From: Ichthyophonus hoferi
Lineage: Eukaryota; Opisthokonta; Ichthyosporea; Ichthyophonida; Ichthyophonidae
Assembly: GCA_002751075.1 (NCBI GenBank)
Contig: NAOQ01000258.1
Location: 63,140-98,431, forward strand
Direction: 5' to 3'
Length of the DNA stretch: 35,292 bases
The notes beneath the pieces were generated by a model. That model saw only the letters and a list, made by a program, of their open reading frames with translations. It was not told the origin of the DNA and did no database searches. Below are positions 1-12,400 of the stretch, one piece after another. The translations under genes and the position numbers were made by a program. The first letter of the stretch is position 1. The number at the start of each line of letters is the position of its first letter.

Positions 1-60
1 GTATAGTATATGTATATAGTGTATGTGTATAATGTATATGTATATAGTGTATGTTCTCAT
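1..60. repeat. Degenerate TATAG/TGTA simple repeat
   Basis: The stretch is built of loosely repeated tatatgtatatagtgtatg units. It lies upstream of the first visible exon of the PP2C-like gene, so it is probably intronic. The same kind of sequence recurs in introns at 721-905 and 18206-18303. Confidence 0.7.
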
Positions 61-154
61 CTCATCTCTCGTCTGACTGTATCTCTACAAAGATGTAAGC
101 TTTACCCTAGTATAGCAGTCAGTAACCCTATATACATATGCATATTCCCTCTAG

Positions 155-1194
155 GTACCCCAGCCATACTACCACTTTCTAAGGCGTTGTCGTGTACGGC
201 CTCTCCCAGCGAATGCCATCAATAATATTGGGTACGTTATTATTGTCTCTCTTCCTCTCTCTTCCTCTATGTCCTACTTGTGATGTGTATGCCATATGCA
301 CGCTTTTCCTGCCTACCCTTTCCTTCTCCCTCCCCGTCTGACCCTTTCCCTTGTGTAGAGTGCCAACACAACGGGCCTTAAACCTGGGGGCGAGCATGGG
401 AGACCTGCTATTCAAACTCCAACCTGAGAGGCCAATACTATGTAGTGTACCAGCCGTGCGGTTTGTGCTAATGCCCGAAGAGGGCAAGTGCATGATGCTA
501 ATGGCAAGCGATGGTCTCTTTAACTATCTCCCCGACCACCTCTCCACCGATAAACAACAGAACGAATTTCTAACTCACAAGTGAGTGGTTTGTATGATTG
601 ATGGGACACATTTATCTATTCTATGAATGGCCTGTATGCAAGTGAATACATGGTCATGAGCTGTGATTGGTTGAGTGTAGCCACACGTCTGTCTCCAATG
701 GGGCAAGGCTCTGTTGCTTACATATGGTATAGGATAATATAGTAGAATAGACTATAATATCGTATAGTTTAGTTTAGTTTAGTTACAGTATAGTATGATG
801 TAATGTAGATAATACAGTAATATATAGTACAAGATAGTCTAGTACAGTATAGTGCAATATAGTATTCTAGGATAAAGTCTACTTAAGTATAGTATAGTAT
901 GGTATGTTTGAGTGTGTATTTAGCCTTCTCTGTATAACATCTTATGCTTGGTTGCATTATGTAAACTGGTATTACAACCTTATAATACGGATTGCTGATT
1001 GGCCCCATGTATTTAACAGGATTGGTTATGAATATGACGTAGGCTATGGGCTATCCAGTGTATGTTCAAGGTTAGTACAGAGGGAAGACTGTGATATGTC
1101 CGAGTTTGATGACTGTGTATGTCTCCTAGTGTGCATTGAACAGTGGGCCAAATCCTCCGACCCTAACTGCATTGCCAAGCCTATATCTGACTAA
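155..1194 (+). CDS. PP2C-type (PPM) protein phosphatase-like, C-terminal part, 3 exons
   Basis: Three exons join in phase: 155-231, 359-580 and 1020-1194 (stop TAA), giving 157 residues; the 5' part lies outside the window. The donors are g|gtacgt and aa|gtgagt; the acceptors are ctctag, tgtgtag and aacag. The joined product reads RALNLGASMGDLLFK, then LMASDGLFNYL about 35 residues on, and ends with EFDDCVCLLVCIEQW. This order matches the PP2C core: the 'SRxxGD' strand, the 'LASDGLWD' metal-binding strand, and the terminal 'DN(x)S(x)VVV' strand. PP2C enzymes remove phosphate from Ser/Thr using two metal ions held by such aspartates. Odd points: the usual Arg of the GD motif is not seen and the final DN reads DD, so it may be a divergent or non-catalytic member. 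The exon structure is well supported; the family call rests on motif order only and no subfamily is claimed. Confidence 0.6.
721..905. repeat. Degenerate ATAGT pentamer-like simple repeat in the PP2C intron
   Basis: About 185 bases of imperfect tagtatagt/agtttagttt units fill much of the 439-base intron 581-1019. No unit is conserved well enough to be a true satellite. It resembles the simple repeats in USP7 intron 18148-18757, so this kind of AT-rich filler seems common in this genome. Confidence 0.7.
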
Positions 1195-3441
1195 CGAAGG
1201 GAAGCTAGAGGCTACATTCTCGGTGTCGCCTCCTTGATGTAAATAGCAATGATTTCACCCAGGCCGACCCTTAGACCCGTATATATGTGGTAGCGTTTAC
1301 GTAGATGCAATAGTTGAACAAATAATCTAGAGTATCTCTTACACACCTACATTTTTTAATATAGGATTTTTTTTACTATCATCGCTATGAAATATCCCGT
1401 TCACGTATTTTAATAACGTGCATTCCCTCTAGCCTATTGGCTCTCTCTTTTGTAATTGTTACCTATGTTTTTGGTAGCGTTTCTCTCCAACTGCATTCCA
1501 TTTTCCCTCCTCCTCCCTCTTTTTTGCTTCATAGTTAGGGAAAGGAGCATGTTGTTGAATCTATGTCCAGAATAACAACTGGTGCATTAAGATGGTAATT
1601 ATGCAGTATAATTCAGTATAACCATCTGGGTGTTAGATTGGAGATCGTATTATTAAACGACTGTTTTTTTTTGATGTCTTGCATTTTCTTGGTTGGATAT
1701 TGATATGTGCAATAATTTATTTGCTATATTAAGTTATTGCCTATATGGCCTATATTAATTAGCTGTCCTTTTTTATCAAATATTCTGTGGTTGGTTTAGA
1801 TGCAAATCTTGTTTATATTGTCTTATTTATTAACAGTAGTGTATTATTAGTCATATTTGTAATTAATTTATGATGTATAGTTTTACCTTATGCCTCTCTG
1901 GTTGTAGAACTATTCACTAGAAAGAACCCGGAATGGTTAAAGACCTACAAGATAAGCCAATTGTAAACATTACCTTTAAAACTTGTACAAACCTAAAACA
2001 CATAATATTGAGGAATTAGCATTTGCAGTTCAAAGCAATGGTGTGAAGCATTTCCTGTGAAAGGTGCCATATACGTCACATTGATAATTTCCTTCAGCTC
2101 TACAGACTAATGGACCACTAATTTTCCATAAAATCAAGACTATGAGTGTGCCCTATAATGTCTGATGAGACAGCCTCTCACATTCAATGTACCATCCGTT
2201 TTAATTGCTTTATGAAAACGTTAATGTGCTAGCTTATAACTTGGATGGATGGACTCTGGATATATATATATTATCAGAATAGTTTACCTTTCAGGCTTAA
2301 TAGACCTTTAAATTCAAAGGCTCTAGTTAGTTTTATAAAGTATTCCATTTTATCACTCCAATTTTTTATCATTACCAATTGATCTTAATGCAAGATAGTT
2401 TGCCAATAGAGACAAGATCTATACATGTCACTATACACCTCTTGATAGTCTAGTTGCTGTTTATTGAGAACTAGAGCATAAGCATGCTCATTCTTGATCC
2501 TCCCTCTTAAGAAAAACAGGATGAAAATCGCCTCACTCCCATTTGAGTATTCAAATTATATGGGAAGGAGCTCAAGACTTCATTTCTTTATTGTGTGAAA
2601 GAACAACATGTGGTGGAGAGCACAGGTGGACTTATTGCTGAAACTATTATTAAGAAAGCACCTTATTGATACTGTCTATGTATCTATTCTCTAAACACCC
2701 TTTGCAATATTTTAAAAAAAACTTAACTGATTCAACATCTTAATTCTATAATCTTAAAAAGGAAAAACAAAAACCAAATGTATTCATCTTCTGATAATAC
2801 TTCCTGTTGAATTGTATAAAAATCAAGCACAACACTATACAGCACACACAACCTAAACATCAATTATTCACTTAATAATTAGTCAAACTCTCACAAGTTT
2901 ACAAGAAGGGTGCATTTCCAGATAAAAGTCAGGTGACAAAAACTTATACTTACTTAAAAATGCCTTCATTACAACAACTTGCCATTAAATATGCCTAGTA
3001 AATATAATATTTATATTATCCTAACAACCTTATAGTGTCCTAGATCCGTCTGCGTCAACTAGAGGTATGGAACTATATCTATACCTCTGCTCATTTACTT
3101 TCCACTCAAGATTTAAAGTCATTAGAGAAAAAGTATCGAAGGAATTAAGAAGGATTACACCAAAGCACTCTGAAAAATTATCTTCCCATACTACAACATT
3201 ATGGGCCAAACAATAGTTAGCATATGAATGCACCTTGTTTTATTGGATTGGTTTTATGAAAGCATCTATTTATATAATTGACTAGGATCCACTATTCTGT
3301 TTACAAACTTAATACTATATATAGTATCCTAAACTTTTGGTTGGTACTGGCCCCTAGTTATATGAGTATAATAATTAGTATGTAGTTTAAGGAAAGTGTA
3401 GGAGCTGGCATTGGCTAAGCCAGACTCTCTGATTAAGCTGA

Positions 3442-3624
3442 TTAAGTCTGAGGAAGCCCCGCCCCGGTTCTAGTTTTGCCAGATCCTAAGGAAAGTGAAA
3501 ATTTCGAGTTCTCAATGGTGTTGAATATATCACCCAGGTTCCTGGCAATAGCTTCCTTTTCTGAATCAGATCTGCTTTTCATTTTGTTACAAGATTGTTG
3601 ACTCCGAACGAAAACATGGTTCAA
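3442..3624 (-). other. Short coding-like reading frame, unrecognised
   Basis: A 60-codon frame from ATG to TAA. It reads like real protein: a Lys/Ser/Glu-rich start (KMKSRSDSEKEAIARNLGD) and a moderate amphipathic stretch. Codon choice is less AT-driven than the surroundings and the end is GC-rich (gccccgcccc near 3457). There is no recognisable domain. It could be a lone exon, a decayed repeat-derived frame, or chance. No neighbouring exon with matching phase was identified. Confidence 0.25.
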
Positions 3625-3913
3625 CCAATCTTTGATAACAACTGGTAATGTGATGATTGGTCTTATTTTAGTTAATCAAATTCCATTTTACAATAAGAAG
3701 ATCAATTCTTGTCATAGTATGAAGTATATGATCACTATTGCATCAATGAGGAAATGACTTAGTTCACCATCTAAATAAAGACATTATCGTATTTAAGTAT
3801 TGTGATAAGATCAGACAAGTCTAGTGGGTCTCTGTAACCTATCATGGAGTTGGATTAGCCAATACGAACATTTATGATTGGCTCCATTTAAGTTATTGAA
3901 CTTAGTAATGTTG

Positions 3914-3935
3914 GTGCTAACTAGGAAGTTAGCAC
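3914..3935. repeat. Small perfect hairpin, 9-bp stem
   Basis: gtgctaact (3914-3922) and its exact reverse complement agttagcac (3927-3935) are separated by the 4-base loop agga. It lies in AT-rich intergenic DNA with no gene to regulate. A stem this short may be chance in 35 kb. Confidence 0.5.
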
Positions 3936-4609
3936 TGATGAGAAAACGAAGTATAAAAGAAGAAAAAAATTGAATAATAAGGGCCCACTCACACATATGC
4001 AGAAATGAGTAGCAAAAATATGAAGTTCTCGTAACACACACCAATACTTTGCATTTAAGTATATGTATGTAATACTCACATTGTTATTGTAATATCTAAT
4101 CTACCGTTAGCACTCACATATAATAATCAGTGTTCAGATCTCTCACTCGTTCAGAACTCAGAGAACTGTTTACTAACATTATATGGTGACAATAGTTATT
4201 ATTTACATTGTGATATACTATCCCTTACTGATTGATCTCATTGTGCAATTTCCACATTTTTACCCAAGCAAATCAATGCATTGATTTCTTCTGAATTAGA
4301 ACAGAGATACAATTACTATGTCAGTTACCTAGAGAGTCGGTTTATGGGCCTTCTATAAAACCTCTAACACAACAATTGTGCCTTAAAGACAGCTCTGATC
4401 AAGTGATTATTATGACGGCTGGTCCAGCAAAATTAATCACCATCAAATATATAATTGGAGATCCCGACAGCTGTGGCCAATTCACTAGAACTGATACAGA
4501 TTCTGATAAATTTAAACTTTTTTCTTTTTGGTTATAATCTGTATAATTGATGCAGGTGAACGTATAGACTTCCTTTTCAAAGAACAGTGCTTTTGGGGAG
4601 ACTTCCAAG

Positions 4610-4918
4610 AAGTGTCCTCATCTTTTTCTGAAATCTCTTCTAAACTCGTTCACGATATTGATTCAAAATCATTGGAGGATGTTTCCTTTTGGCTATATGA
4701 AGACAAGGTTGGCTTGGAAGGAGGAGAGAGCTTGGAAAAAGCAATTGATTGCCTGCTTGGAACAGCCTTGTAGGTAGATATTTAATCTGAATCATTAGAA
4801 TCCATGGAAAGAACAACTTTTGTTTTATTTTCAGTTCTGGCAGACCGAAGGATGATATTAGGTGTCAAAGGTGGAGTGCGTTTGATACTCGTTCTATATG
4901 TTGCTCTCTTACATGACA
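4610..4918 (-). repeat. Left arm of a diverged inverted repeat pair
   Basis: Read on the minus strand, this arm matches 4999-5288 along its whole length with scattered substitutions and small indels. Shared runs include gagcaaca, acgagtatcaaacgcact, cggtctgccagaac, tccatggattctaat, ctacaaggctgtt and gccaaccttgtcttca. By eye roughly four bases in five agree. The arms are about 300 bp with about 80 bp between them. Both arms have a Ser/Thr-rich coding-like flavour, suggesting two copies of an old repeat inserted head to head. Similarity to 34294-34512 continues from this arm into 4510-4610. The class of the element is unknown. Confidence 0.85.
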
Positions 4919-4998
4919 GCAAATACCAAAATTCCAAATTAAACCAAAAAATAATAATAATTCTTTTACAACTTAGCTTGAGAAGCTATTATTTGTTA

Positions 4999-5288
4999 TG
5001 TCGCGTAAAAGAGCAACACATTGGACGAGTATCAAACGCACTCTACACCTAAAACCATTCTTCGGTCTGCCAGAACAGAAAAGAAAGCAAAAAATGTTTT
5101 TTCCATGGATTCTAATAATTCAAATGGAACACCTTCCTACAAGGCTGTTACGGGCAGGCAATCAACTGCACTTCCCGACTACTCTCCTCCTTCCGAGCCA
5201 ACCTTGTCTTCACATAGCCAAGAGGAATCATCCTCTAGAGCATTGTCAAAAAGTTCAAAAGTAATTTCAGAAATTGACTAGGAGACTT
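4999..5288 (+). repeat. Right arm of a diverged inverted repeat pair
   Basis: Partner of 4610-4918 in opposite orientation. This copy retains an open, Ser-rich coding-like stretch (for example SMDSNNSNGTPSYKAV and PSEPTLSSHSQEESS) ending at 5281. It has no recognisable domain and no clear terminal repeats or target-site duplications. The 4919-4998 spacer is unique as far as I can see. A transcript across both arms could fold into a long imperfect duplex. Confidence 0.85.
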
Positions 5289-6659
5289 TTGATATATATA
5301 TGTTATTATTATTTTTAAGCCACAAAAGATTTATTAATAATTTTCGAACCTAGGTAATGGGCTAAGTTGGTGTTATATAGTTTCCGCCGAAGTACTGACT
5401 TCTCGAAATACTTAATATGGTAAAATAATAAACTTATTTAAACATTGGGGTTATGCATTGGTACCAGAGCTGTAGTGTACAACTTTAATGCAATACAGCG
5501 CATTTCTTGTACTTACCTATGTAAGAGATAAAACTATTGGATCTATGTTAAATAAAAAGCCTTTGCCTTGAAAGGCCATGTTGAGCCTCAATCCATGGTG
5601 TTCGGATCCAATTATAGCAAGATAAAATATAGCAGCTACAAATATCTATTTATAAGTATTGCACCGCTAATTGTCCAAAAAGTCTCAGCTGCAAATAATA
5701 AAGTAGATAAAACTAACCAGATAGCACAGTGAGAGGTTAGTTACTTAGTAAGTCACACAAGATAATAAATAGAATAAACACATCTACCAGCCTAATATAA
5801 CAATAATACTTTCATGTATAATCAAAATCATTACTTTAGACTATGCATCATTACTCAAAACACAAGGATCAAAATATCTTTATTAGCCTAGTTTACAAAT
5901 AGATTATATTGGGACCCAGACCTGCTGTTTGTGGTTTAATTAAATAGTAGAGTCGTCGAGTATCAGGGAAAGCCTTAAGGTTTGGCTCTTGCAAGTTATG
6001 TGTGCATTTTCCAAATACAAGTGTTAGTCAGTTCTCCATACTCATAATTAAAGCCTCATCTTATACTTCAATGCTTTCTAGAAAAGTGCTTACTACTTCA
6101 GTCTAAAACATTTCCATTACCACAAAGTCTATCTTAAACTGCAAAATCCACTTTGTGATCTCAAAAAAATTGCAAAATATCTCTAAGATTGATCACTAGT
6201 TCAATTAATATTTACTAAATCCAGGGATATTGTAAGCCACAACAGAATTTATTACTAATATGGACAGGCAGAAAACTTACCGTTAAGTTACTAGGCTTAT
6301 TGCCTTTCTCAGAATTTTATATTTTAACCAGATATACTTAAACTAATAACCAGTTTATACTAACTATATATGACAACAGCACTGTTATGAATAATGCCAA
6401 ATACAAATTGAACCAAGACACCAAAGATTGGTTCCAAGCTATACTAGCTATTGATTATAAAAAAAAGTGATCTAGACAATTTAGTACTGCTAGACCTCCA
6501 GTTATTAATGTTAAAGTATTCTAGCCGCTACAGGTGTTTTTCCAAAATCTTCATGATGTCTTGCACAAAATACTTATTGCTTATCTAGCATTGAACCTGT
6601 ATATGTTAGTAAGTATTTAGAATAAGGTTTCAATTGTTAATAAAAAAATTCAACAATAA

Positions 6660-7030
6660 ATAGTTAAGGATAATTACTTAATTCAATAATGTCACTAATG
6701 ATATTTAAGTAGGACTGGATGTGTAGTGCAGTCTAAAGTAAAAATTTACCATGGTTTTAATTAAATAGTGTTGATTATTGGATTTGTATCACTCATATAG
6801 TGATTGATGGTACCCAGGTGCCATGTAAATTTCTGAATGATCCTTTGAATAGTCACTGGATGACTTGTTTGTTAAGACCAAATTCCAGAACAGTCATGTT
6901 GAGCTCCTACTGGGTATTATGTTAAACACAAATAATTATCACATAGTCAGCTGGTCTTGACTTCCTGAATCAACAAATATATAACCAGCATACATAAATT
7001 TAGTCTGGAACGTGATTATAATTTGTAGAT
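6660..7030 (+). repeat. Dispersed repeat block A, copy 1
   Basis: About 370 bases match 33590-34000 in the same orientation. Landmarks in the same order in both copies include ttaattcaat, tagtgcagtct, atggttttaa, atggtaccca, ttgaatagtca and taaccagcatacacaaa-like followed by tggtctgga-like runs. Divergence is high (about a third of positions by eye), so the copies are old. No coding frame, terminal inverted repeat or poly-A tail was seen. Family unknown. Confidence 0.75.
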
Positions 7031-7621
7031 GTTGCCATGTAGGTTAGTATATGTATATGTTGTGTGTATACAGAAAACGAGTAAGTTAGAAACATTGCAC
7101 TACTTAGAGGATGGGTCTAGTTAATTAGTAATAATGACTTTACATAAAGCTCATTACTTTAGTGGTGCAATACTTAGTATTGAATATTTGTAGAGGTTAA
7201 AATTTCATCATATATATGGACATTCATGATGATTTGCACAAAGTTTATCTTGGGTATTTTATTTTAATGCTTGTAGACAACAGTAAATATTAGAACATTA
7301 ATTAAGTTTTAAGTTAAGTGTTAGAGTACAGTAATAGGTGTTTTGTATGCATTGGTTCAACCCCATACTGGCACATAGGTATAACTGAAGTGAAATCGTA
7401 TTGTAAAAGATGCGACGATTGCAACATATTATCAAAGTCCAATACTTGGTTTAGTTGTTAGGACTATATTAAGTAACTGCAGGTCAGTCACTATAACCAC
7501 AACTATATAGCTAAATCTTAGGTCTGTATTAAGGACTGAAAATTCTAAATACAAATAAATACTATTTGGCCATATAATAAAAATATTCACTTTTTATAAT
7601 TAGGGTATAAATAGAACCCAA

Positions 7622-7942
7622 ATGTTAAGCTCTTCTGAAGATAACATTTTAACTAAATGCAAATTGTTATTAACTCCCGTCACCCACACCCAGTTGATAA
7701 GAATTGTTAAGAAAGTGAAAGTTATACTTCCTTCTAACTCTGAAGAATCTACCACTTCTGATACCAATTTGCCCGATAAGACTACACTCCCACTGGATAT
7801 CAATCTTGACTCTACTTCTAATAATATATTTGGATTGACAAACTCAGAGGAACTATCACTTTTGATTCAAATTATGACAGTGCAGAGACAAGAAATTCCT
7901 TGTCAGTCAATAACCAGATACAAAAGGAAATCATCTGCATAA
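7622..7942 (+). other. Coding-like reading frame, 106 codons, likely repeat-derived
   Basis: The longest frame in the left intergenic region (ATG to TAA). It is Ser/Thr/Leu-rich, with an early stretch IVKKVKVILPSNSEES followed by an acidic, Thr-rich part. The DNA for that stretch aligns loosely with the inverted-repeat copies near 4.85 and 5.1 kb, which suggests a third, more distant family member. The following DNA to about 8157 also has a coding-like look. No domain is recognised, and I make no call on mobile-element class. Confidence 0.3.
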
Positions 7943-9484
7943 ACAGCAACCAGGTCATGATTCATAGTAGCAATGGTGGAGAAGAAGCTCTGCATTTCGG
8001 CTCTCTCCAGCTTCAAGTAATGGGCAGACCACAAGAAAACTCCATGAGGAATATGACATTACTATCAGTCTAAAGGCCAGTAGTGTGGAACAAGAAGATA
8101 TCAGAAAAAAAGAGGATCAGCATATGCCTTTTGACCCAGGAGAGAAGTCTACCTAGGCTGCCAAGGTTATAATATTTTTTTTGGAATAGTAAGTAGGGTC
8201 AGGAGCATTCCTGTGACATATACTAATTTAAATGGAGAGGGAATACTGAATTAAAGGGCGCTTAAACGTGTCCTTATGCATACGTGGACTACATATATGA
8301 TAATATGATAGACATTTTTATCATTAAATAAGTGAGCAGGACTGGACTTAGGCAAGATGCTTAAGTAATGAGTTATCTGGACTGTCTAACCTCATCAGAA
8401 ATGTCTTAGTATATTCGCAGGACCTCTGTCATTGGCTGCTTCAATTTTGAGCGATCATCTTGGATTGGCATTTAATACCAATAGATTGCACCAGCTGTTT
8501 TTCCAGACTACATATATGTAATAGTAATTGCTAAGAGTATTATATGATTAAAGCTATATAAATAAATATATAAATTAATTAAATATTCCTATTTTTACAA
8601 TACTCGAAAAGCACAAAGTAGAAAGGGAGGTGAAAACCTTGTTGGGTTGACTGACCAGATTAAGTCTACAGCTATTAACATATAGGAGCTGATTGGTTGC
8701 ATGTTCTTGGATTATGTGAATAATTCAATGTTAGTCTCCACCAAAATCCGCAACAAGACGCCTTTGATTGTCATACCTCCAATACTTGGGTAAGACAGGT
8801 CCCAACACAGCTCTTGCATATGAATCCTGGCACTTCACTAATTTCGATGCTCAAATCTAATCTCTTCTACATTAAACACCTTTAACTTGGTTTTCTCTAA
8901 GCTCCCAAAGCAAATATTTTATCTATCATAGATCAATACAGACAGAAACATTAAACACCTGCTATAGACGAAGTACCCAGAAAAAGACCTTAATCAAGTG
9001 ATTGCAGCCTGAAATGTAGAGTCTTTCAGTCCTATTTTAAAGGTTTTTCCTTATTAAAGCACAAAGATCAAAATAGCCACAGCTAGTGTTAAACATCTGA
9101 TTTACCCCAACCCGGCAACAACCAAGGGAAAAAATAATATAGGGCACATAATAATGTCTGATAGATATAGAATGCCGATTGTATATTTCCCCAGGAAATA
9201 TTATATGTATTGTGCTAAAGACAGTGTGAAAAATATACAAATGTATGAAAAAGCAGTAAGGAACTATGTATAGTATATACAACATCTTGATCTTCAACTA
9301 AATTGTCAGTATCATACATATCACAGTGTAGTCCAGTACACTGGAAGTTTTTTAAGTTATACAGAGGAGTAGAGAGCCAACACCAGCAACCAGCTACAAG
9401 GATTATACTATTGGTTGTTCCTGCTCCTAATTCACTTGCCCGTGGTCAAAATAAGCCATAATTATCATGATAGAATAAAAAGCA

Positions 9485-12400
9485 CTAGTGGTGATGGCCC
9501 ATGGACAGAATAACGGGTAATATTGCACCAAGGACAAGCACACATAGCTGTAGGCGTGACAGTTCTCCCTTGCACCCATCATCTCCTACATTGGCATTCA
9601 TCACCTCAGGCAAAACATGCATAGTTGCTACATAAAGAAAGGTGCCAGCCGACAATAGAAGAGCCTGTAGTTGAAGTAAGGAATGGACAAAATGGAAGAT
9701 GTCAAGAAGGGCTAGGCAACTAGTTACTCATACACAATAAAACAAGACTTGTCACTAAGGGGTTATGGGCCCAAATATTTCCTAATTAGTCAGTCTATCT
9801 GTCAATGCGCAAATAAATCAGCATCGTTATCTCTGGTCACGCCTACATAACTTCATAATAATAAACACCAAGACATCCTAATGACATTATGTACTCCATA
9901 AACCCTATATCTACAGCCTGCATGCAGTAGTCTCTGCTGGACCCCCTACTTACCAGGCCAGTGATGGGTGAGTCTGAAGTTGAAGTTCCAGGGACATCCT
10001 GGGTCTTGATGATAATGAAAGTAACAATGGCTAGTACAGGAGCAGCTAGGGAAAAAGCCAGAAGATGTTGTCGCACCCTCCTGTGAGGACATAGATCCCT
10101 GGTGAGGTGTGGACAGGAAACAATCCTTGGCATTATAGCAGAATAAGGTGGTTGGGGTATATGATATGCAATCAAGCAATAGAGTTAAATAGTGGGTATG
10201 TCATGCATTTAAGATATTGAACAGTCCTATCCCCTGATGGATGTAGTAATATCTAGGAGAGTGAACTAGAAGGCAGGCAGGGCATCCTGATAGCACTAAT
10301 GGCTAATAATCTTGGTGTAGTCATTGTGACCATGTCTTCTAATGGGCCTATTGGCACTGACAGGGTCTGTTAAACTACATGTACAGGGGAGACGACTTTA
10401 AGATGCAAGGCATGAGGGCCTGCTTGGCATAGATTACTGTTATGACTCTACTAATAGATCAGATCTTTCTATCAAACAAAACATTAGACCTTAAATAAGC
10501 TCAGCGTTCGTATAGGTGGATGGTAGGGTAAATGGTAAAACTATATACACTACTAGTTACTAGTTATTACTTAAATAAATGATAATGAACCAACCTAGGA
10601 GGTTGTACCACCCCCAGCACCTATAACCTGATACATCTAGACCAATAATTGATAAGAGTGAATATGACTGGCCGTAGTGCGAACACCCACTGATAGGAAC
10701 GTACTAACAGCAACCTGTATGATTGGTATATTTATAGCAACTGTATAGCACCAGGTAGTGGTAACTAGGTAGTTTGATGACAGAACACTATATGCCAGGC
10801 TACCGGAGACACACAGTACACCTAAGTGTCAATCTACCAAGCTGCCAATCAACTTACTTCTTATCCAAGCCCTCAGCGAGTAAGAAAGATGCCAGCCCAA
10901 ATGCAGCTGGTGCCTAGAGGGTAAGAATAGATCAGTAGAGTTATCTGGACCACTAAGGCTATACCCTTCACACCTGAAAGGGACTCTACAACAGAGTCCC
11001 ACCCGCATCCTGTTCATACTAACAGGGTATATGCCATAGGCAAGAAGCAATATGATGTAGCTATTAATACTGTACCTGTGTCACCAGGCTGACCTATGGG
11101 CCTAAGCAAACTAGAAGGAAAAGAATAAATAGGGCTTAGGAGGGGGTATGGTATATAAAACAGGTTGGGTAAGTCTACCCATATGTTACGCTTTCTATAT
11201 TTTCTTGTGTTTTTTTTAAAAAACAGCCATCTTATGAACTTTACTATTCTTTTAATTGTATTGTGTAGCTTAGGAAAATCACCGTGTATATTTAGGATGG
11301 CTGTTACGCCAAGAAATAATAAATTAAACCAGTGGGAATGTAATGTTTGTGAACTTGTTTATGAACACTATCTCCATCCTCCTACTATATGTTTATGTGT
11401 TTATATGGTTTTGCATTCATATGTTTATGTATGAATACATGCATGTGTGTATGCCATGATATCTGATCCATGACCAATAGGGACTTTCAAGGAACCCATG
11501 TTACAATTCACTAGAACCTTTACTGAATCCGCAGCCTTACTGCCAGATTACCCTAGAAAGCAGTATCAATAGGGGAGCGAGATAGGGAAAGATGGGGTAG
11601 AGACAGGCTAGAATATAGCCAGAGGAATGGTTGTGGGTCTTAAAGGGGTTTACCTTATGAATCATAATGGCTACAAACACTAGAAATTCAAGTTCTGATT
11701 TCGTGGAAGAACTAGCAGCTCCTAGGGCAATGCCATCGGCTATGAAGGTGGTCAATCATAAGTACAAGTATAGGAGTAATCAAGGTGCAAACACTGGTAT
11801 TGGCTAAAGGTGATTACGGTATAGTATCCATAGTAACCATAGACCATATGATGAGTGATTACTACTGGGTCTATGTGGTGGGTATTGTACAGATTCCCAC
11901 TCTATAGAGGTGAAGGTAACGAATCTAGAGTGACATCCCATACAGCCTAAGAGCAGCCAGGCTACTAGTCTCCCATAGGAGGGATTATGACCAATAATTC
12001 TATACAGTTTACATGCACTCTACCACCCTATAAGGCTGGATCCCCCACTTTTTACCTCCCTGTGATAGTTATAGCATAGATATGTAGTGATACCTGGTAG
12101 GAAAGGGCAGGCCTAAGACCACAAGAGAGAGAGCAGCACAAGAGACATGGGGTGCACATGATCTTTACAGCCAACACCACTTTATGGATCATCTTAACTA
12201 TAAAGAAACCAAATAAAAACAATATACAGGATAGTGGTAATTGTAGAAGACATATAGTAACCATAGTAACTATAGTGACTTGGGAAGAAAGGTGGGAAGG
12301 AGTAGAGAAATATTGAAGGAGAAAGACACTACCTGCTGAATGGATAACTAGGCCAAGTGTAGCTGATGATAATTTGTTAATTCTAAATCCATTGCCAGTC

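Larger units (their letters stand above)
1195..9484. other. AT-rich intergenic region between convergent genes
   Basis: Over 8 kb between the stop of the PP2C-like gene (+) and that of the ZIP9 gene (-). It is clearly richer in A/T than the genes. No exon chain with consistent splice phases was found. It holds old dispersed repeats (4610-5288 inverted pair, 6660-7030 block), short coding-like reading frames (3442-3624 on -, 7622-7942 on +) and a small hairpin at 3914-3935. No polyadenylation signal could be confidently assigned to either gene here. Confidence 0.7.

Noticed and set aside
9843-10179. Two overlapping minus-strand frames as separate small genes
   Set aside because: They are two frames across ZIP9 exon 8 (10080-9954); only the frame giving [17 protein letters not shown] is coding.
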